Positions 1 through 7,896 of a stretch of 64,000 bases of DNA are shown one piece after another. The notes below the pieces were generated by a model. It did not search any database and was not told the DNA's origin. It saw nothing but the letters and a program-made list of their open reading frames with translations. A program made the translations under genes and the position numbers. Position 1 is the first letter of the stretch. Each line of letters opens with the position of its first letter. Source of the stretch: CAZWRV01 sp964636325 (GTDB lineage Bacteria > Verrucomicrobiota > Lentisphaeria > Victivallales > GWF2-50-93); assembly GCA_964636325.1 (NCBI GenBank), contig CAZWRV010000025.1, forward strand, positions 3,807 to 67,806. Direction: 5' to 3'.

Positions 1-28
1 TTCGTAGGACCGGCGTCTCCTGTTTTCC

Positions 29-721
29 TCATGCGGCTTCCGGCTCGTCGTCGTCGATCCTGGCGGCATGCCTCGACTCGTCCATCTCCCGGATGCAGCG
101 GAGATCCTTCCTCCACTGCGGCTCCTCCGAGATGTCCTTCAGGATGTCCTCGCCCATGAACGCCTTGATCCTGGAGGCGAGCTCCCTTTTGAGCTGGACG
201 ACCCTGGCACCGCTTACTCCGAGCGCCCTGGCAGTCTCCTTGCCCCGGACGCCCCCGGCCACGTCGTCAAGGATCAGTTTCTCTTTGCGGTCGATGGAGC
301 CTGCGAACTCCTCCCAGTCCATCCTGCGAAGGGCTTCCGAGGCAGGATCCTCACGGTGCCCTGCGATGCGGTCATGGAGGGTCGCATGCTGCTCCGACTC
401 CTCAAGCAGGGCCGCATCCATGTAGCTGACGCATTCCTCGGCGGCCGTGCGGAACATCGGCCCCAGGACGTCGTTCCGGGAGCACTGGTAGGCACGTCTC
501 CCCGTCTTCGCCCGCTGGATGCTGTAGAAGGCTATCGACCTGGGTATGGGCCTCTTCCCAGCCTTCTCGACCGAGTCCAGCATCTCGGCGGCGCTTGCGA
601 TCGTGTCCTGCACAAGCTCCTCGGCGTCCTCGCAGCCGGTGGGTCTGACCGTGCGGGGGACGGTGGCCTTCAGAATGGGGACGATCTTTGTGAGCAGCAG
701 CCTTGCAGCTTTCGATGTCAT
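29..721 (-). CDS. Sigma-70-family RNA polymerase sigma-factor-like protein
   Basis: About 230 residues. The C-terminal third (about residues 143-185) reads as a sigma region-4 helix-turn-helix: a KEKLILDD helix, then GKETARALGVSGARVVQLKR, which would contact a -35 element. The N-terminal half is acidic and helical and lacks a clear region 2, so it may be an alternative or mobile-element sigma factor. I chose the ATG at 721 because a GGAGG lies 8 nt upstream of it; two upstream in-frame ATGs (754, 736) have no such site. A 10-bp imperfect palindrome sits upstream (815-840). Function beyond DNA binding is inferred; the protein could instead be a phage-type regulator. Confidence 0.6.
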   Translation of the reverse strand: MTSKAARLLLTKIVPILKATVPRTVRPTGCEDAEELVQDTIASAAEMLDSVEKAGKRPIPRSIAFYSIQRAKTGRRAYQCSRNDVLGPMFRTAAEECVSYMDAALLEESEQHATLHDRIAGHREDPASEALRRMDWEEFAGSIDRKEKLILDDVAGGVRGKETARALGVSGARVVQLKRELASRIKAFMGEDILKDISEEPQWRKDLRCIREMDESRHAARIDDDEPEAA

Positions 722-814
722 GTCCGCTTCCTCCATGTTGTTATGGGCGGCCATGAAGAGAAGGACAGAGTCCGCCCCGGCAGGCCACCTGGTTTAGGCG
801 GCCCTTTCGGGGCC

Positions 815-840
815 GGTATAGCGGTAAAGGCCACTATACC
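815..840. promoter_or_regulatory. Inverted repeat upstream of the sigma-like gene
   Basis: GGTATAGCGG and CCACTATACC flank TAAAGG: 10-bp arms with one mismatch. It lies about 95 bp upstream of the chosen start of the sigma-like gene and could be an operator. No confident -35/-10 pair was seen. Confidence 0.3.
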
Positions 841-1047
841 AAAATAATGCCAAAAAGGAGGGGGATTTAAGGGAATGGGAAAAGAAATATCCTGCATGAG
901 TTGACAAAGCATCCTGCTACTGTATATTCAGCGCAGCTTAATTTGAAGAGCAGATTTTATGAAGAGAATATTTGCTACAGATTTTGCTACAAATAACAGT
1001 TGTTTTTGACCGTTTCCAACTGTTAAATAAAAGAGAGAAATGAGTCT

Positions 1048-1124
1048 GGCGGCTTAGCTCAGCTGGTCAGAGCGTCGGAATCATAATCCGCAGGTCCTCG
1101 GTTCAAGTCCGAGAGCCGCCACCA
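1048..1124 (+). tRNA. tRNA with CAT anticodon (elongator Met or Ile2)
   Basis: Acceptor stem GGCGGCT/AGCCGCC, D-arm, anticodon loop ATCATAA with CAT, T-loop TTCAAGT and an encoded CCA. The G-C first pair rules out the initiator tRNA, which has an unpaired position 1. It is either elongator tRNA-Met or the tRNA-Ile whose C34 becomes lysidine; sequence alone does not separate them here. The lysidine enzyme gene tilS lies at 25.1 kb. The first anticodon-stem pair is mismatched. Confidence 0.93.
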
Positions 1125-1189
1125 ATATTTATCCTCATTTTCTTCCAGGATTTTCCCGGCGTCCACGTTTTCCATCTACCAGCTGCAAG

Positions 1190-1230
1190 GCATGAACTCA
1201 GCAAAAGGGCGTAGTTTGCTGAATTCATAC
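1190..1230. repeat. Palindromic repeat, GCGTAG-loop family, copy 1
   Basis: Arms GCATGAACTCAGCAAA and TTTGCTGAATTCATAC flank a 9-nt loop AGGGCGTAG. This is the same element as the perfect copy at 16537-16583, with two arm changes and one loop change. It sits 65 bp after the tRNA and opens the small reading frame 1192-1347. Confidence 0.75.
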
Positions 1231-1347
1231 GCAGGGGGCAAGCCCCCGGTCGAATTCTTGGAAAGGGCGCTCAACGCCCTGGCTTCGGACAGGAGCGCGG
1301 ATGTCGTATCAATGCTCACCTGCAGGAAAACGGAAAAGGCGGCCTAG
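1192..1347 (+). pseudogene. Small ORF or gene remnant starting inside a palindromic repeat
   Basis: 51 codons. The first 13 codons are the palindromic repeat itself (MNSAKGRSLLNSY); the rest reads like ordinary coding sequence (PPVEFLERALNALASDRSAD). The likeliest reading is the 3' end of a broken gene fused to a mobile hairpin that supplies the ATG. No strong ribosome binding site is present and no family is recognised. It may not be expressed. Confidence 0.3.
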
Positions 1348-1494
1348 TGTATCGTCCAATAAATACCATCCATCGGTCGTTTTGCAGAATAAACTGGCGC
1401 ATTGCGCAAATTCAGCCCGATTTTATTAGAAGTTCCACTCCGCAATGGTATATTGTCCGGCTTTTTGCTCTCAATTCAACCCAAAGGTGCGGAT

Positions 1495-2802
1495 ATGGTT
1501 CAGGAGATTCTGGACAAGATAAGGGATCGGAAGGCCACGATCGGAATCGTGGGGCTCGGCTATGTGGGGCTGCCGCTCGCGGCGGAATTCATCAAGGCCG
1601 GCTTCAAGGTGCTGGGCTTCGACATCGATGCCGAAAAAATCAGGATGCTCAAGGCCGCCAAGAGCTATATCAAGCATATCCCTTCCGAAAAGCTGAAGGA
1701 GATGAACGGCACCGGCCGCTTCAACGCCACCAGCGACTTCTCCAAGAGCTCCGGATGCGACGCCGTCATCATCTGCGTGCCGACACCGCTCACCCACCAC
1801 CGCGAGCCCGACATGACCTACATAGTCTCCACGGGCGAGGCGCTCGCCCCGTATGTCCGCAGGGGCCAGCTTTTCTCCCTGGAATCCACCACATATCCCG
1901 GAACCACGGACGAGGTGCTCCGCCCGATACTTGAAGGGAAGAGCAGGCTAAAGGCGGGCAAGGACTTCTACCTCTGCTTCTCCCCCGAGCGCGAGGATCC
2001 CAACAACAAGGACTTCTCCACCTCCACAATCCCGAAGGTGGTCGGCGCCGACGACAAGGACAGCCTGGCGATCGCAAAGACGCTCTACGACTCCGTGATC
2101 TGCAGGACGGTTCCGGTCTCTAGCGCCGCCACCGCGGAGGCGACGAAGCTGCTCGAAAACATCTTCCGCTGCGTGAACATCGCGCTTGTGAACGAGCTCA
2201 AGGTGATATTCGACAAGATGGGCATCGACATATGGGAGGTTGTCGAGGCCGCCAAGACCAAGCCTTTCGGCTTCATGCCCTTCTATCCCGGGCCCGGCCT
2301 GGGCGGGCACTGTATCCCGATCGACCCGTTCTACCTGACCTGGAAGGCGCGCGAGTTCGACTCGCCGACGCGCTTCATCGAGCTTGCCGGCGAAATCAAC
2401 ACGAACATGCCCTACTATGTCGTCGGCAGGACCCTCGAAGCCCTGAACCAGAAGGGCATTACGCTCAACGGCGCACGGCTCCTTCTTGTAGGGCTAGCCT
2501 ACAAGAAAAACGTCGACGACCTCAGGGAAAGCCCCTCCTTCATGCTCTGGAAGCTTTTCGAGCAGAAGGGCGCCAAGGTCGAATATTACGACCCCTACTG
2601 CCCCGTCGTCCCCAGGCTCCGCGAATATCCGAAGTACCAGGGCAGGAAGAGTATAAACCTCAGGAAGGCGCGCAAATACGACGTGGTCGTAATCGCCACC
2701 GCGCACGACAACGTCGACCACCGGAAGTTCCTGAAGCTAGGTAAAGTCGTCGTCGACACCAGGAACGCCATCAGGAAGGGGAAGAACATCGTAAAGGCTT
2801 GA
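1495..2802 (+). CDS. Nucleotide-sugar dehydrogenase (UDP-N-acetylglucosamine 6-dehydrogenase type)
   Basis: 435 residues, the usual length of the UDP-sugar dehydrogenase family, which oxidises the C6 hydroxyl of a UDP-sugar to a carboxylate with NAD+. Residues 17-29 are the Rossmann motif GIVGLGYVGLPLA; the mid-domain has FSPEREDPNN; the catalytic Cys is residue 273 in GGHCIPIDPFYL. The HCIPIDP form is typical of the WbpA/UDP-HexNAc branch, while UDP-glucose dehydrogenases usually carry a CFPKD form. I chose ATG 1495 because AAAGGTG precedes it and the Rossmann fold then starts near residue 17. It is followed by a UDP-uronate epimerase, so the pair probably makes a uronic acid precursor for surface polysaccharide. 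Confidence 0.88.
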   Translation: MVQEILDKIRDRKATIGIVGLGYVGLPLAAEFIKAGFKVLGFDIDAEKIRMLKAAKSYIKHIPSEKLKEMNGTGRFNATSDFSKSSGCDAVIICVPTPLTHHREPDMTYIVSTGEALAPYVRRGQLFSLESTTYPGTTDEVLRPILEGKSRLKAGKDFYLCFSPEREDPNNKDFSTSTIPKVVGADDKDSLAIAKTLYDSVICRTVPVSSAATAEATKLLENIFRCVNIALVNELKVIFDKMGIDIWEVVEAAKTKPFGFMPFYPGPGLGGHCIPIDPFYLTWKAREFDSPTRFIELAGEINTNMPYYVVGRTLEALNQKGITLNGARLLLVGLAYKKNVDDLRESPSFMLWKLFEQKGAKVEYYDPYCPVVPRLREYPKYQGRKSINLRKARKYDVVVIATAHDNVDHRKFLKLGKVVVDTRNAIRKGKNIVKA

Positions 2803-2910
2803 ACCGGCGTTCAGGCAGGCCGGGATACCGGGGGCGCCTGGAAGCGCAGTTCCATCTTGTCGGACTTTCATCTTTTTGGCAGGCAAACGCAATAATTGGA
2901 AAGATCAAGA

Positions 2911-3912
2911 ATGTCTTCCGAAAAAATACTCGTCACCGGCAGCGCCGGCTTCATAGGCTTCCATACCTCCCTGGAGCTCCTCAGAATGGGCCATCGGGTG
3001 GTCGGCGTCGACAACTTCAACGACTATTATCCGCCGATCCTCAAGGAGGCGAGGGCGGAGATTCTGCGGAAAAATCCGGCCTACGCGGAGAGGCGTCTAG
3101 ACTTGTCCGACATGAAGGCGCTCGACGCGGTCTTCAAGGAGTTCGGGGTCGCCAGGGTGTGCCACCTCGCCGCACAGGCGGGTGTGAGATATTCGATTTC
3201 CAACCCGTTCGCATACGAGCACAGCAACCTTTCCGGCTTCCTTAACATCCTCGAGGCCGTCAGGCACAACAAGGTTCCGAGGCTGGTATACGCATCCAGC
3301 TCAAGCGTCTACGGCGGAAACACGAAGATGCCCTTCTCGGAGGCCGACCGCGTCGACAACCCGATAAGCCTCTACGCCGCCACCAAGAAGGCGAACGAGC
3401 TCATGGCCCACTGCTATTCGCACCTCTACGGTATCCAGACTGTCGGACTGAGGTTCTTCACCGTCTACGGCCCATGGGGGCGCCCCGACATGGCCATGTG
3501 GCTCTTCGCCGAGGCCATGAAGGCAGGCAGGAAGATCAAGGTCTTCAACTACGGCAACATGCGGCGCGACTTCACATACATAGACGACATCGTCAAGGGA
3601 ATCTGCGCCTCCCTCTTCAGCGACAAGCTCGACAAATACGAGATCTTCAACCTGGGCAACCACCGCAGCGAGAAGCTCCTCGACGTGATCGCCGTCATCG
3701 AGCGCGGACTCGGCATGAAGGCCCAGATGGAGATGCTCCCGATACAGCCGGGCGACGTCCCGGAAAGCTTCGCCGATGTCGACAGGGCCATGGAAAAGCT
3801 GGGCTTCAGGCCATCAACCCCCGTCGAAAAGGGCATCCCGGAATTCATTTCCTGGTTCAATTCGCACCCGGAGCTTGTCGCCGCTGTCAGGGACTCCAGA
3901 ACCGGCGGCTGA
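2911..3912 (+). CDS. UDP-glucuronate 4-epimerase family protein (extended SDR)
   Basis: 333 residues. The N-terminus has the nucleotide-binding motif VTGSAGFIG and the stretch DNFNDYYPPILK characteristic of the CapI/LpsL UDP-glucuronate epimerases, which interconvert UDP-glucuronate and UDP-galacturonate. The catalytic SSS and YAATK (Tyr-x3-Lys) are present, as is FFTVYGPWGRPDMA. It lies 108 bp after the dehydrogenase in the same direction. I used ATG 2911, preceded by GGAAAG, over the TTG at 2896. The substrate could be an N-acetylated uronate given the dehydrogenase type next door. Confidence 0.87.
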   Translation: MSSEKILVTGSAGFIGFHTSLELLRMGHRVVGVDNFNDYYPPILKEARAEILRKNPAYAERRLDLSDMKALDAVFKEFGVARVCHLAAQAGVRYSISNPFAYEHSNLSGFLNILEAVRHNKVPRLVYASSSSVYGGNTKMPFSEADRVDNPISLYAATKKANELMAHCYSHLYGIQTVGLRFFTVYGPWGRPDMAMWLFAEAMKAGRKIKVFNYGNMRRDFTYIDDIVKGICASLFSDKLDKYEIFNLGNHRSEKLLDVIAVIERGLGMKAQMEMLPIQPGDVPESFADVDRAMEKLGFRPSTPVEKGIPEFISWFNSHPELVAAVRDSRTGG

Positions 3913-4032
3913 TGAACTGCGCGCGCAGGATTGGAACCGCTGCGGACGGAGGGAGTTTGCCCCCGACGATCTACAGATGCTGCCGGTCAAGAAAACAAAA
4001 TCCCTAATCCCGCGATAGGCAAAGGACAATAT

Positions 4033-4917
4033 ATGGCACAAAATAGAACCATGCCCTTCTGCGTTGCTTTCCCTTTGACATTTACACTCATCCTTTTCCC
4101 GATCCTGGCGCATGGGGCGGACGACGGTTACGCCCACCTTCGGAAGCTCGGCATCGGATACAAGCATGTCGTCCTTGAAAAGCCCGTGCCGCTCCAGATA
4201 CACCAGATCACGGTGGACCTGCTCAATCAGGACATCGAAATCGCGAGCGTCGTCGCGGACGATCCCGACGGCGACGGGCCGGCGGACGCCGCGCTCACGG
4301 CCCCCATGGATCTGGCCAAGAAATCCGAGGCGATAGTCCTTGTCAACACCAACCCCTTCGCCCCGATCCCCGGCAAGGACGGCGACGAGAATCGCGACTG
4401 GTTCGTCGGCAAGCCTGTCAAGATACATGAACTGGCCGTCGCGGACGGCAGGCAGGCGAACCCGTGGAACAGGCCCAACGAGGCGGGCTTCTGGATCGCA
4501 AAGGACGGCAGCGCAAACATTGGACGCCCGGAAAAGATCGGGGACGTCAGGGACGGCGTCGGCGGATTCTCCATAATCGTTCGGAACGGCGAGGCCGTCA
4601 AGACCGGCGACGGCCAGCGCCATCCGCGGACCGCACTCGGCCTCGACAAGGACAGGAAATCCCTCTGCATCATCGTCGCGGACGGCCGGCAGAATGGATA
4701 CAGCGAGGGTATGACCATCGACGAACTGGCCGCCTTCATGAAGGACGCCGGCTGCATTGACGCCATCAACCTCGACGGAGGCGGCAGCTCCATTATGATC
4801 CTCGCCGACGAAAACGGTGCCCTCGAAATAGTCAACTCGCCCTCCACCAAGGTGCTGGGGATAAGCTTCACCCGCCCCCTCCCGAACGCGCTCGTGGTCC
4901 GGAGGAAGAAACACTGA
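4033..4917 (+). CDS. Secreted phosphodiester glycosidase (NAGPA-domain) protein
   Basis: 294 residues. Residues 1-28 form a signal peptide (hydrophobic FPLTFTLILFPILAHG), so the protein is probably exported. The remainder matches the phosphodiester glycosidase family related to the mammalian uncovering enzyme: VLVNTNPF, a TALGLDKD strand and the C-terminal INLDGGGSSIMIL signature. Bacterial members cleave or bind sugar-phosphodiester links in envelope or exopolysaccharides; the substrate here is unknown. ATG 4033 was chosen because it starts the signal peptide. It follows the nucleotide-sugar pair in the same direction. Confidence 0.8.
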   Translation: MAQNRTMPFCVAFPLTFTLILFPILAHGADDGYAHLRKLGIGYKHVVLEKPVPLQIHQITVDLLNQDIEIASVVADDPDGDGPADAALTAPMDLAKKSEAIVLVNTNPFAPIPGKDGDENRDWFVGKPVKIHELAVADGRQANPWNRPNEAGFWIAKDGSANIGRPEKIGDVRDGVGGFSIIVRNGEAVKTGDGQRHPRTALGLDKDRKSLCIIVADGRQNGYSEGMTIDELAAFMKDAGCIDAINLDGGGSSIMILADENGALEIVNSPSTKVLGISFTRPLPNALVVRRKKH

Positions 4918-4933
4918 CATTGGACACTCCCTC

Positions 4934-4962
4934 TTGACAAGCGGCGCTTCATGGCATATTTT
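4934..4962 (+). promoter_or_regulatory. Sigma-70-type promoter of the protein kinase gene
   Basis: TTGACA at 4934-4939 and TATTTT at 4957-4962 with 17-bp spacing. The predicted start of transcription is near 4969, giving a leader of about 43 nt. Confidence 0.6.
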
Positions 4963-5011
4963 CGTGTTTAAAATGAAGTATTAATTCTGGCAAGCCTGGG
5001 GCGTAGGTCGG

Positions 5012-6094
5012 ATGATAAAGAACTTCAAGAGCATCATCTGCATAGCGCCTGACACGGAAAACTCCGCGTTCGACATTGAAATGCTGCAGAACGGATTGTT
5101 CTTGTGTCCGGTATGTTCCATGCCCATCGCGCCCGACGAGAAGAAACTCGGCTCCTATCCCTGCCCCAACTGCAGCGCGCTGGTCTTCTATCCTTCCATG
5201 ATGAAGGGCTACGTCCTTTACGCCCCCCTCGGATACGGCGGGCTTGGAAGGGTCTTCCTCGCGATGAAATGCGCCGAGCCGGGGAAAAAATACGCCGTGA
5301 AGATTTCAAACAACGTCTTCACCGGTGAAACGCACGCCCTGAAGACCTTGCTCAAGGAGGCGGAAACAGGGCTCCGCCTCGGCAGGCATCCGAACATAGT
5401 CGAAGTCCTGGACGTGAACACCTTCAACAATGTCGTGTTTGTCGTCTTCCCACTGATCGAGGGGATGAGGCTGGACCGCATAATCTCCCTTACCGGGATG
5501 CTTTCGGAAAGGAAGGCGCTCCACATAATAATGCAGATCATCGACGCCGAAGTCCACATCTCCGGCAAAGGCTTTCTCTACAGGGATCTCAAACCGGAGA
5601 ACATCATCGTCGAAAAGAACGGCAACGTAAGGCTTTTCGACTACGGGCTGACCATCGAAAAGGAAAAGGCCGCCTCCGCCGGGCACGGCGAGGCCTCCGA
5701 CGACATCGAGGGCTCGCCGTATTACATACCCCCGGAGCGGGTCCTGGGCCTGCCGGAAAGCGAGTCGAGTGAGATTTACAGCATGGGGATGATGCTCTTC
5801 CACATGCTCAAGGGGGAGCCGTATTTCGCGACGAAGGGTGAAATAGAGGAGATAGTCTGCTCGCACGTCCGTGACTACAGGAACCTGACCGTCGCCCCGG
5901 AGCTCAAGCACTGCACTGTCAAGACAATAAGACTCGTCGACAGGATGATCGCAAAAATCCCCTCATTCAGATACCAGGGCTTTGCCTCCCTGAAGAACGA
6001 CGTCGCCGACATCTATTATTCCGTGTCGGCCACCCCCACCGTGACCTTGAAGAGAAGCGAAATCCTCAAGAAGTCTAACATCATGCAGGATTGA
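5012..6094 (+). CDS. Serine/threonine protein kinase with N-terminal zinc ribbon
   Basis: 360 residues. Cys32, Cys35, Cys51 and Cys54 form a CPVC...CPNC zinc-ribbon; the kinase domain follows from about residue 67. It has the glycine loop GYGGLG, Lys97 in YAVKIS, catalytic Asp192 in YRDLKPEN (HRD is YRD), metal-binding Asp210 in DYG (for DFG), and SPYYIPPE as the APE motif. All catalytic residues are present, so it should be active. No transmembrane segment is seen, unlike many bacterial Hanks-type kinases. The targets are unknown. It has its own promoter. Confidence 0.85.
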   Translation: MIKNFKSIICIAPDTENSAFDIEMLQNGLFLCPVCSMPIAPDEKKLGSYPCPNCSALVFYPSMMKGYVLYAPLGYGGLGRVFLAMKCAEPGKKYAVKISNNVFTGETHALKTLLKEAETGLRLGRHPNIVEVLDVNTFNNVVFVVFPLIEGMRLDRIISLTGMLSERKALHIIMQIIDAEVHISGKGFLYRDLKPENIIVEKNGNVRLFDYGLTIEKEKAASAGHGEASDDIEGSPYYIPPERVLGLPESESSEIYSMGMMLFHMLKGEPYFATKGEIEEIVCSHVRDYRNLTVAPELKHCTVKTIRLVDRMIAKIPSFRYQGFASLKNDVADIYYSVSATPTVTLKRSEILKKSNIMQD

Positions 6095-6168
6095 TGAGGC
6101 CGGAGCGTGAATAATTCATAACAGGGTATCCTTGTCCGGAATTTTGCTTAAAATGCATTTGAGAATCA

Positions 6169-6196
6169 TTGACAAACCCTCATGGGTCTGTAATTT
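6169..6196 (+). promoter_or_regulatory. Sigma-70-type promoter abutting the uxaE start
   Basis: TTGACA at 6169-6174 and TAATTT at 6191-6196, spacing 16. Only 8 nt separate the -10 box from the ATG at 6205, so the mRNA would be leaderless or nearly so; no Shine-Dalgarno is visible. Confidence 0.5.
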
Positions 6197-6204
6197 AGAA
6201 CGTT

Positions 6205-7740
6205 ATGAAAAAAAGCGGCAATATCGATACCATTGTTGACATATTGAAGTCAGGCTCATCGCTTAACGGCTCGCCCAAGGTTGAAATATACCTGAACTCA
6301 GTGAGATCCTCCGAGGACGGGCTGGTCTTCATGGTGAAGGGCGCCGACGCCAAGCACATCGCGGTGGTGTCCGGCAGGAGGACCGGGATCATACGGAAGT
6401 TCAAGGGGACGCTCTTCGACGGTCCCGGGCTCTGCATGCGTCTCTGCCCGCTCTCCGAGGAGAACGCCTCCTCCCTCAGGAAGCTCTTCCCTTGGACGGC
6501 GCCGGTTTCGCTGAGGAAGGCCAGGACCACGATCGGGTGCGGCGACCGCCTCGGCCTGGCTTCAGCTGGCCACATCGCCGCCATATCCGGCTACCAGGCG
6601 TCGCCGGTCCTCGCCCAGCAGTCCATGAGGGAGCTGTCACTCACCGGGCGCACATACAGGAAGGTCGTGGACGACGCCGTCTTTCTCGTCTTCCAGTCCG
6701 GCCACAGCTCCGGATACGGCGCGGATGGCGACCATCTCAAGAACATCAGGGACATCGACACCGCCGTCGATGCAGGCATGCCGATGATTACCCTGGACCT
6801 CTCGGAAGTCATGCTCGCGGCCGCAGGCTCATGGAGCGACACCGAGGTCAGGGCGGAATACCTCAAGCTTCCCAACGAACTTCGGAGCCTTGCCGAGAAG
6901 ACCTACGAGGACAGGATATTCTCCGTCGGGGACGGAAGGTCGATCCGCATAGACGGGAAAACCGCCAGGCGATGCGCCGTCATGTACCTGGAGGCCATCG
7001 GCTTCGCCGAGGAGGTCTACCGGCATCTCAAGAGGCGCCGGGGCGACGAGTTCGACCTGGAAATTTCAATAGACGAGACAAGCGCCCCAACCCTGCCGGA
7101 GCACCATCTGTTCATCGCGAGCGAGCTTCTGCGCCGGAAAATGGCCGTCAATTCCGTCGCGCCGCGCTTCATCGGCGAATTCCAGAAGGGCATCGACTAC
7201 ATCGGGGACATGAAGGAGTTCGCAGCGCAGTTCAAGGACCACTGCAGGATCGCCGAGACCTTCGGCGGTTACAAGATCTCGGTTCATTCGGGCAGCGACA
7301 AGTTCAAGGTCTTCCCCGTAGTCGGTAGGGAGACCGGAATGCGGTTCCACCTGAAAACCGCCGGCACAAGCTGGCTCGAAGCCGTCCGCGCGATGGCCGT
7401 GGCGGAGCCCTCCCTCTACAGGAAGATGCACCGGCAGGCCCTGGAAAGCTATCCCGACGCCACAAAGCTCTACCACGTCACGAAGGACGTCACCAAGGTT
7501 CCCGACATCAGGAAGATGCCTGACTGCAGGCTTCCTGAGCTCCTTGAAATGGACGAGGCCCGCCAGCTTCTGCACATCACATACGGCGGCATCCTGAACG
7601 CGCCTTCGATCCGCGGCGAATTTCTCGCGGCGATGCACCGCCATGAGGATGTCTACAACGAGCTGATCTTAAAGCACTTCCGAAGGCATTTGGACTCTCT
7701 GGGCGTCCCCGGCGCCGCCAGGCGCAGGGGGGCGCGGTAG
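6205..7740 (+). CDS. uxaE: Tagaturonate epimerase family protein (UxaE-like)
   Basis: 511 residues. The C-terminal half carries the family signatures as I know them: ISIDETSAPTLPEHH, SVAPRFIGEFQKGIDYIGD, SVHSGSDKF and HLKTAGTSWLEA. UxaE enzymes interconvert D-tagaturonate and D-fructuronate during galacturonate breakdown, in the cytoplasm. The acidic and histidine residues in DET, HSGSD and the PEHH region are likely metal and substrate ligands. Its N-terminal 120 residues are more variable. Start fixed by the nearby promoter. It is monocistronic, with a convergent neighbour. The physiological substrate could be a different uronate. Confidence 0.75.
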   Translation: MKKSGNIDTIVDILKSGSSLNGSPKVEIYLNSVRSSEDGLVFMVKGADAKHIAVVSGRRTGIIRKFKGTLFDGPGLCMRLCPLSEENASSLRKLFPWTAPVSLRKARTTIGCGDRLGLASAGHIAAISGYQASPVLAQQSMRELSLTGRTYRKVVDDAVFLVFQSGHSSGYGADGDHLKNIRDIDTAVDAGMPMITLDLSEVMLAAAGSWSDTEVRAEYLKLPNELRSLAEKTYEDRIFSVGDGRSIRIDGKTARRCAVMYLEAIGFAEEVYRHLKRRRGDEFDLEISIDETSAPTLPEHHLFIASELLRRKMAVNSVAPRFIGEFQKGIDYIGDMKEFAAQFKDHCRIAETFGGYKISVHSGSDKFKVFPVVGRETGMRFHLKTAGTSWLEAVRAMAVAEPSLYRKMHRQALESYPDATKLYHVTKDVTKVPDIRKMPDCRLPELLEMDEARQLLHITYGGILNAPSIRGEFLAAMHRHEDVYNELILKHFRRHLDSLGVPGAARRRGAR

Positions 7741-7752
7741 TCTACATCCAGC

Positions 7753-7775
7753 AAATCCGCTGCGGCGGGATTTTT
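7753..7775 (+). terminator. Probable intrinsic terminator after uxaE
   Basis: AAATC+CGC pairs with GCG+GATTT across loop TGCG with one bulged G, followed by a five-T run. It begins 12 bp after the uxaE stop. Confidence 0.45.
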
Positions 7776-7841
7776 CTGCTGAACTCGCACAAGGTTTTCC
7801 CATGCGGGAAAAATGCGCCCTTATGGCGCGCAGGGGGCCGA

Positions 7842-7896
7842 AGTATGGCGACTTCGCCGAAGTCGCCGGTGCCGCTTTCGGCGAAAGCGGCATACT
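7842..7896. repeat. REPIN-like doublet with GTAT heads
   Basis: Two perfect hairpins in tandem: GGCGACTTC-GCC-GAAGTCGCC (7847-7867) and TGCCGCTTTC-GGC-GAAAGCGGCA (7870-7892), enclosed by AGTAT (7842-7846) and ATACT (7892-7896). Read outward on each strand, both halves start GTAT followed by a G/C hairpin around TTCGCCGAA, i.e. two inverted REP units. It touches the stop codon of the radical SAM gene (7896-7898) and lies between convergent genes. Confidence 0.65.

Noticed and set aside
3814..4920. A 368-codon minus-strand frame opposite the phosphodiester glycosidase
   Set aside because: Shadow of a well-supported secreted protein on the plus strand.
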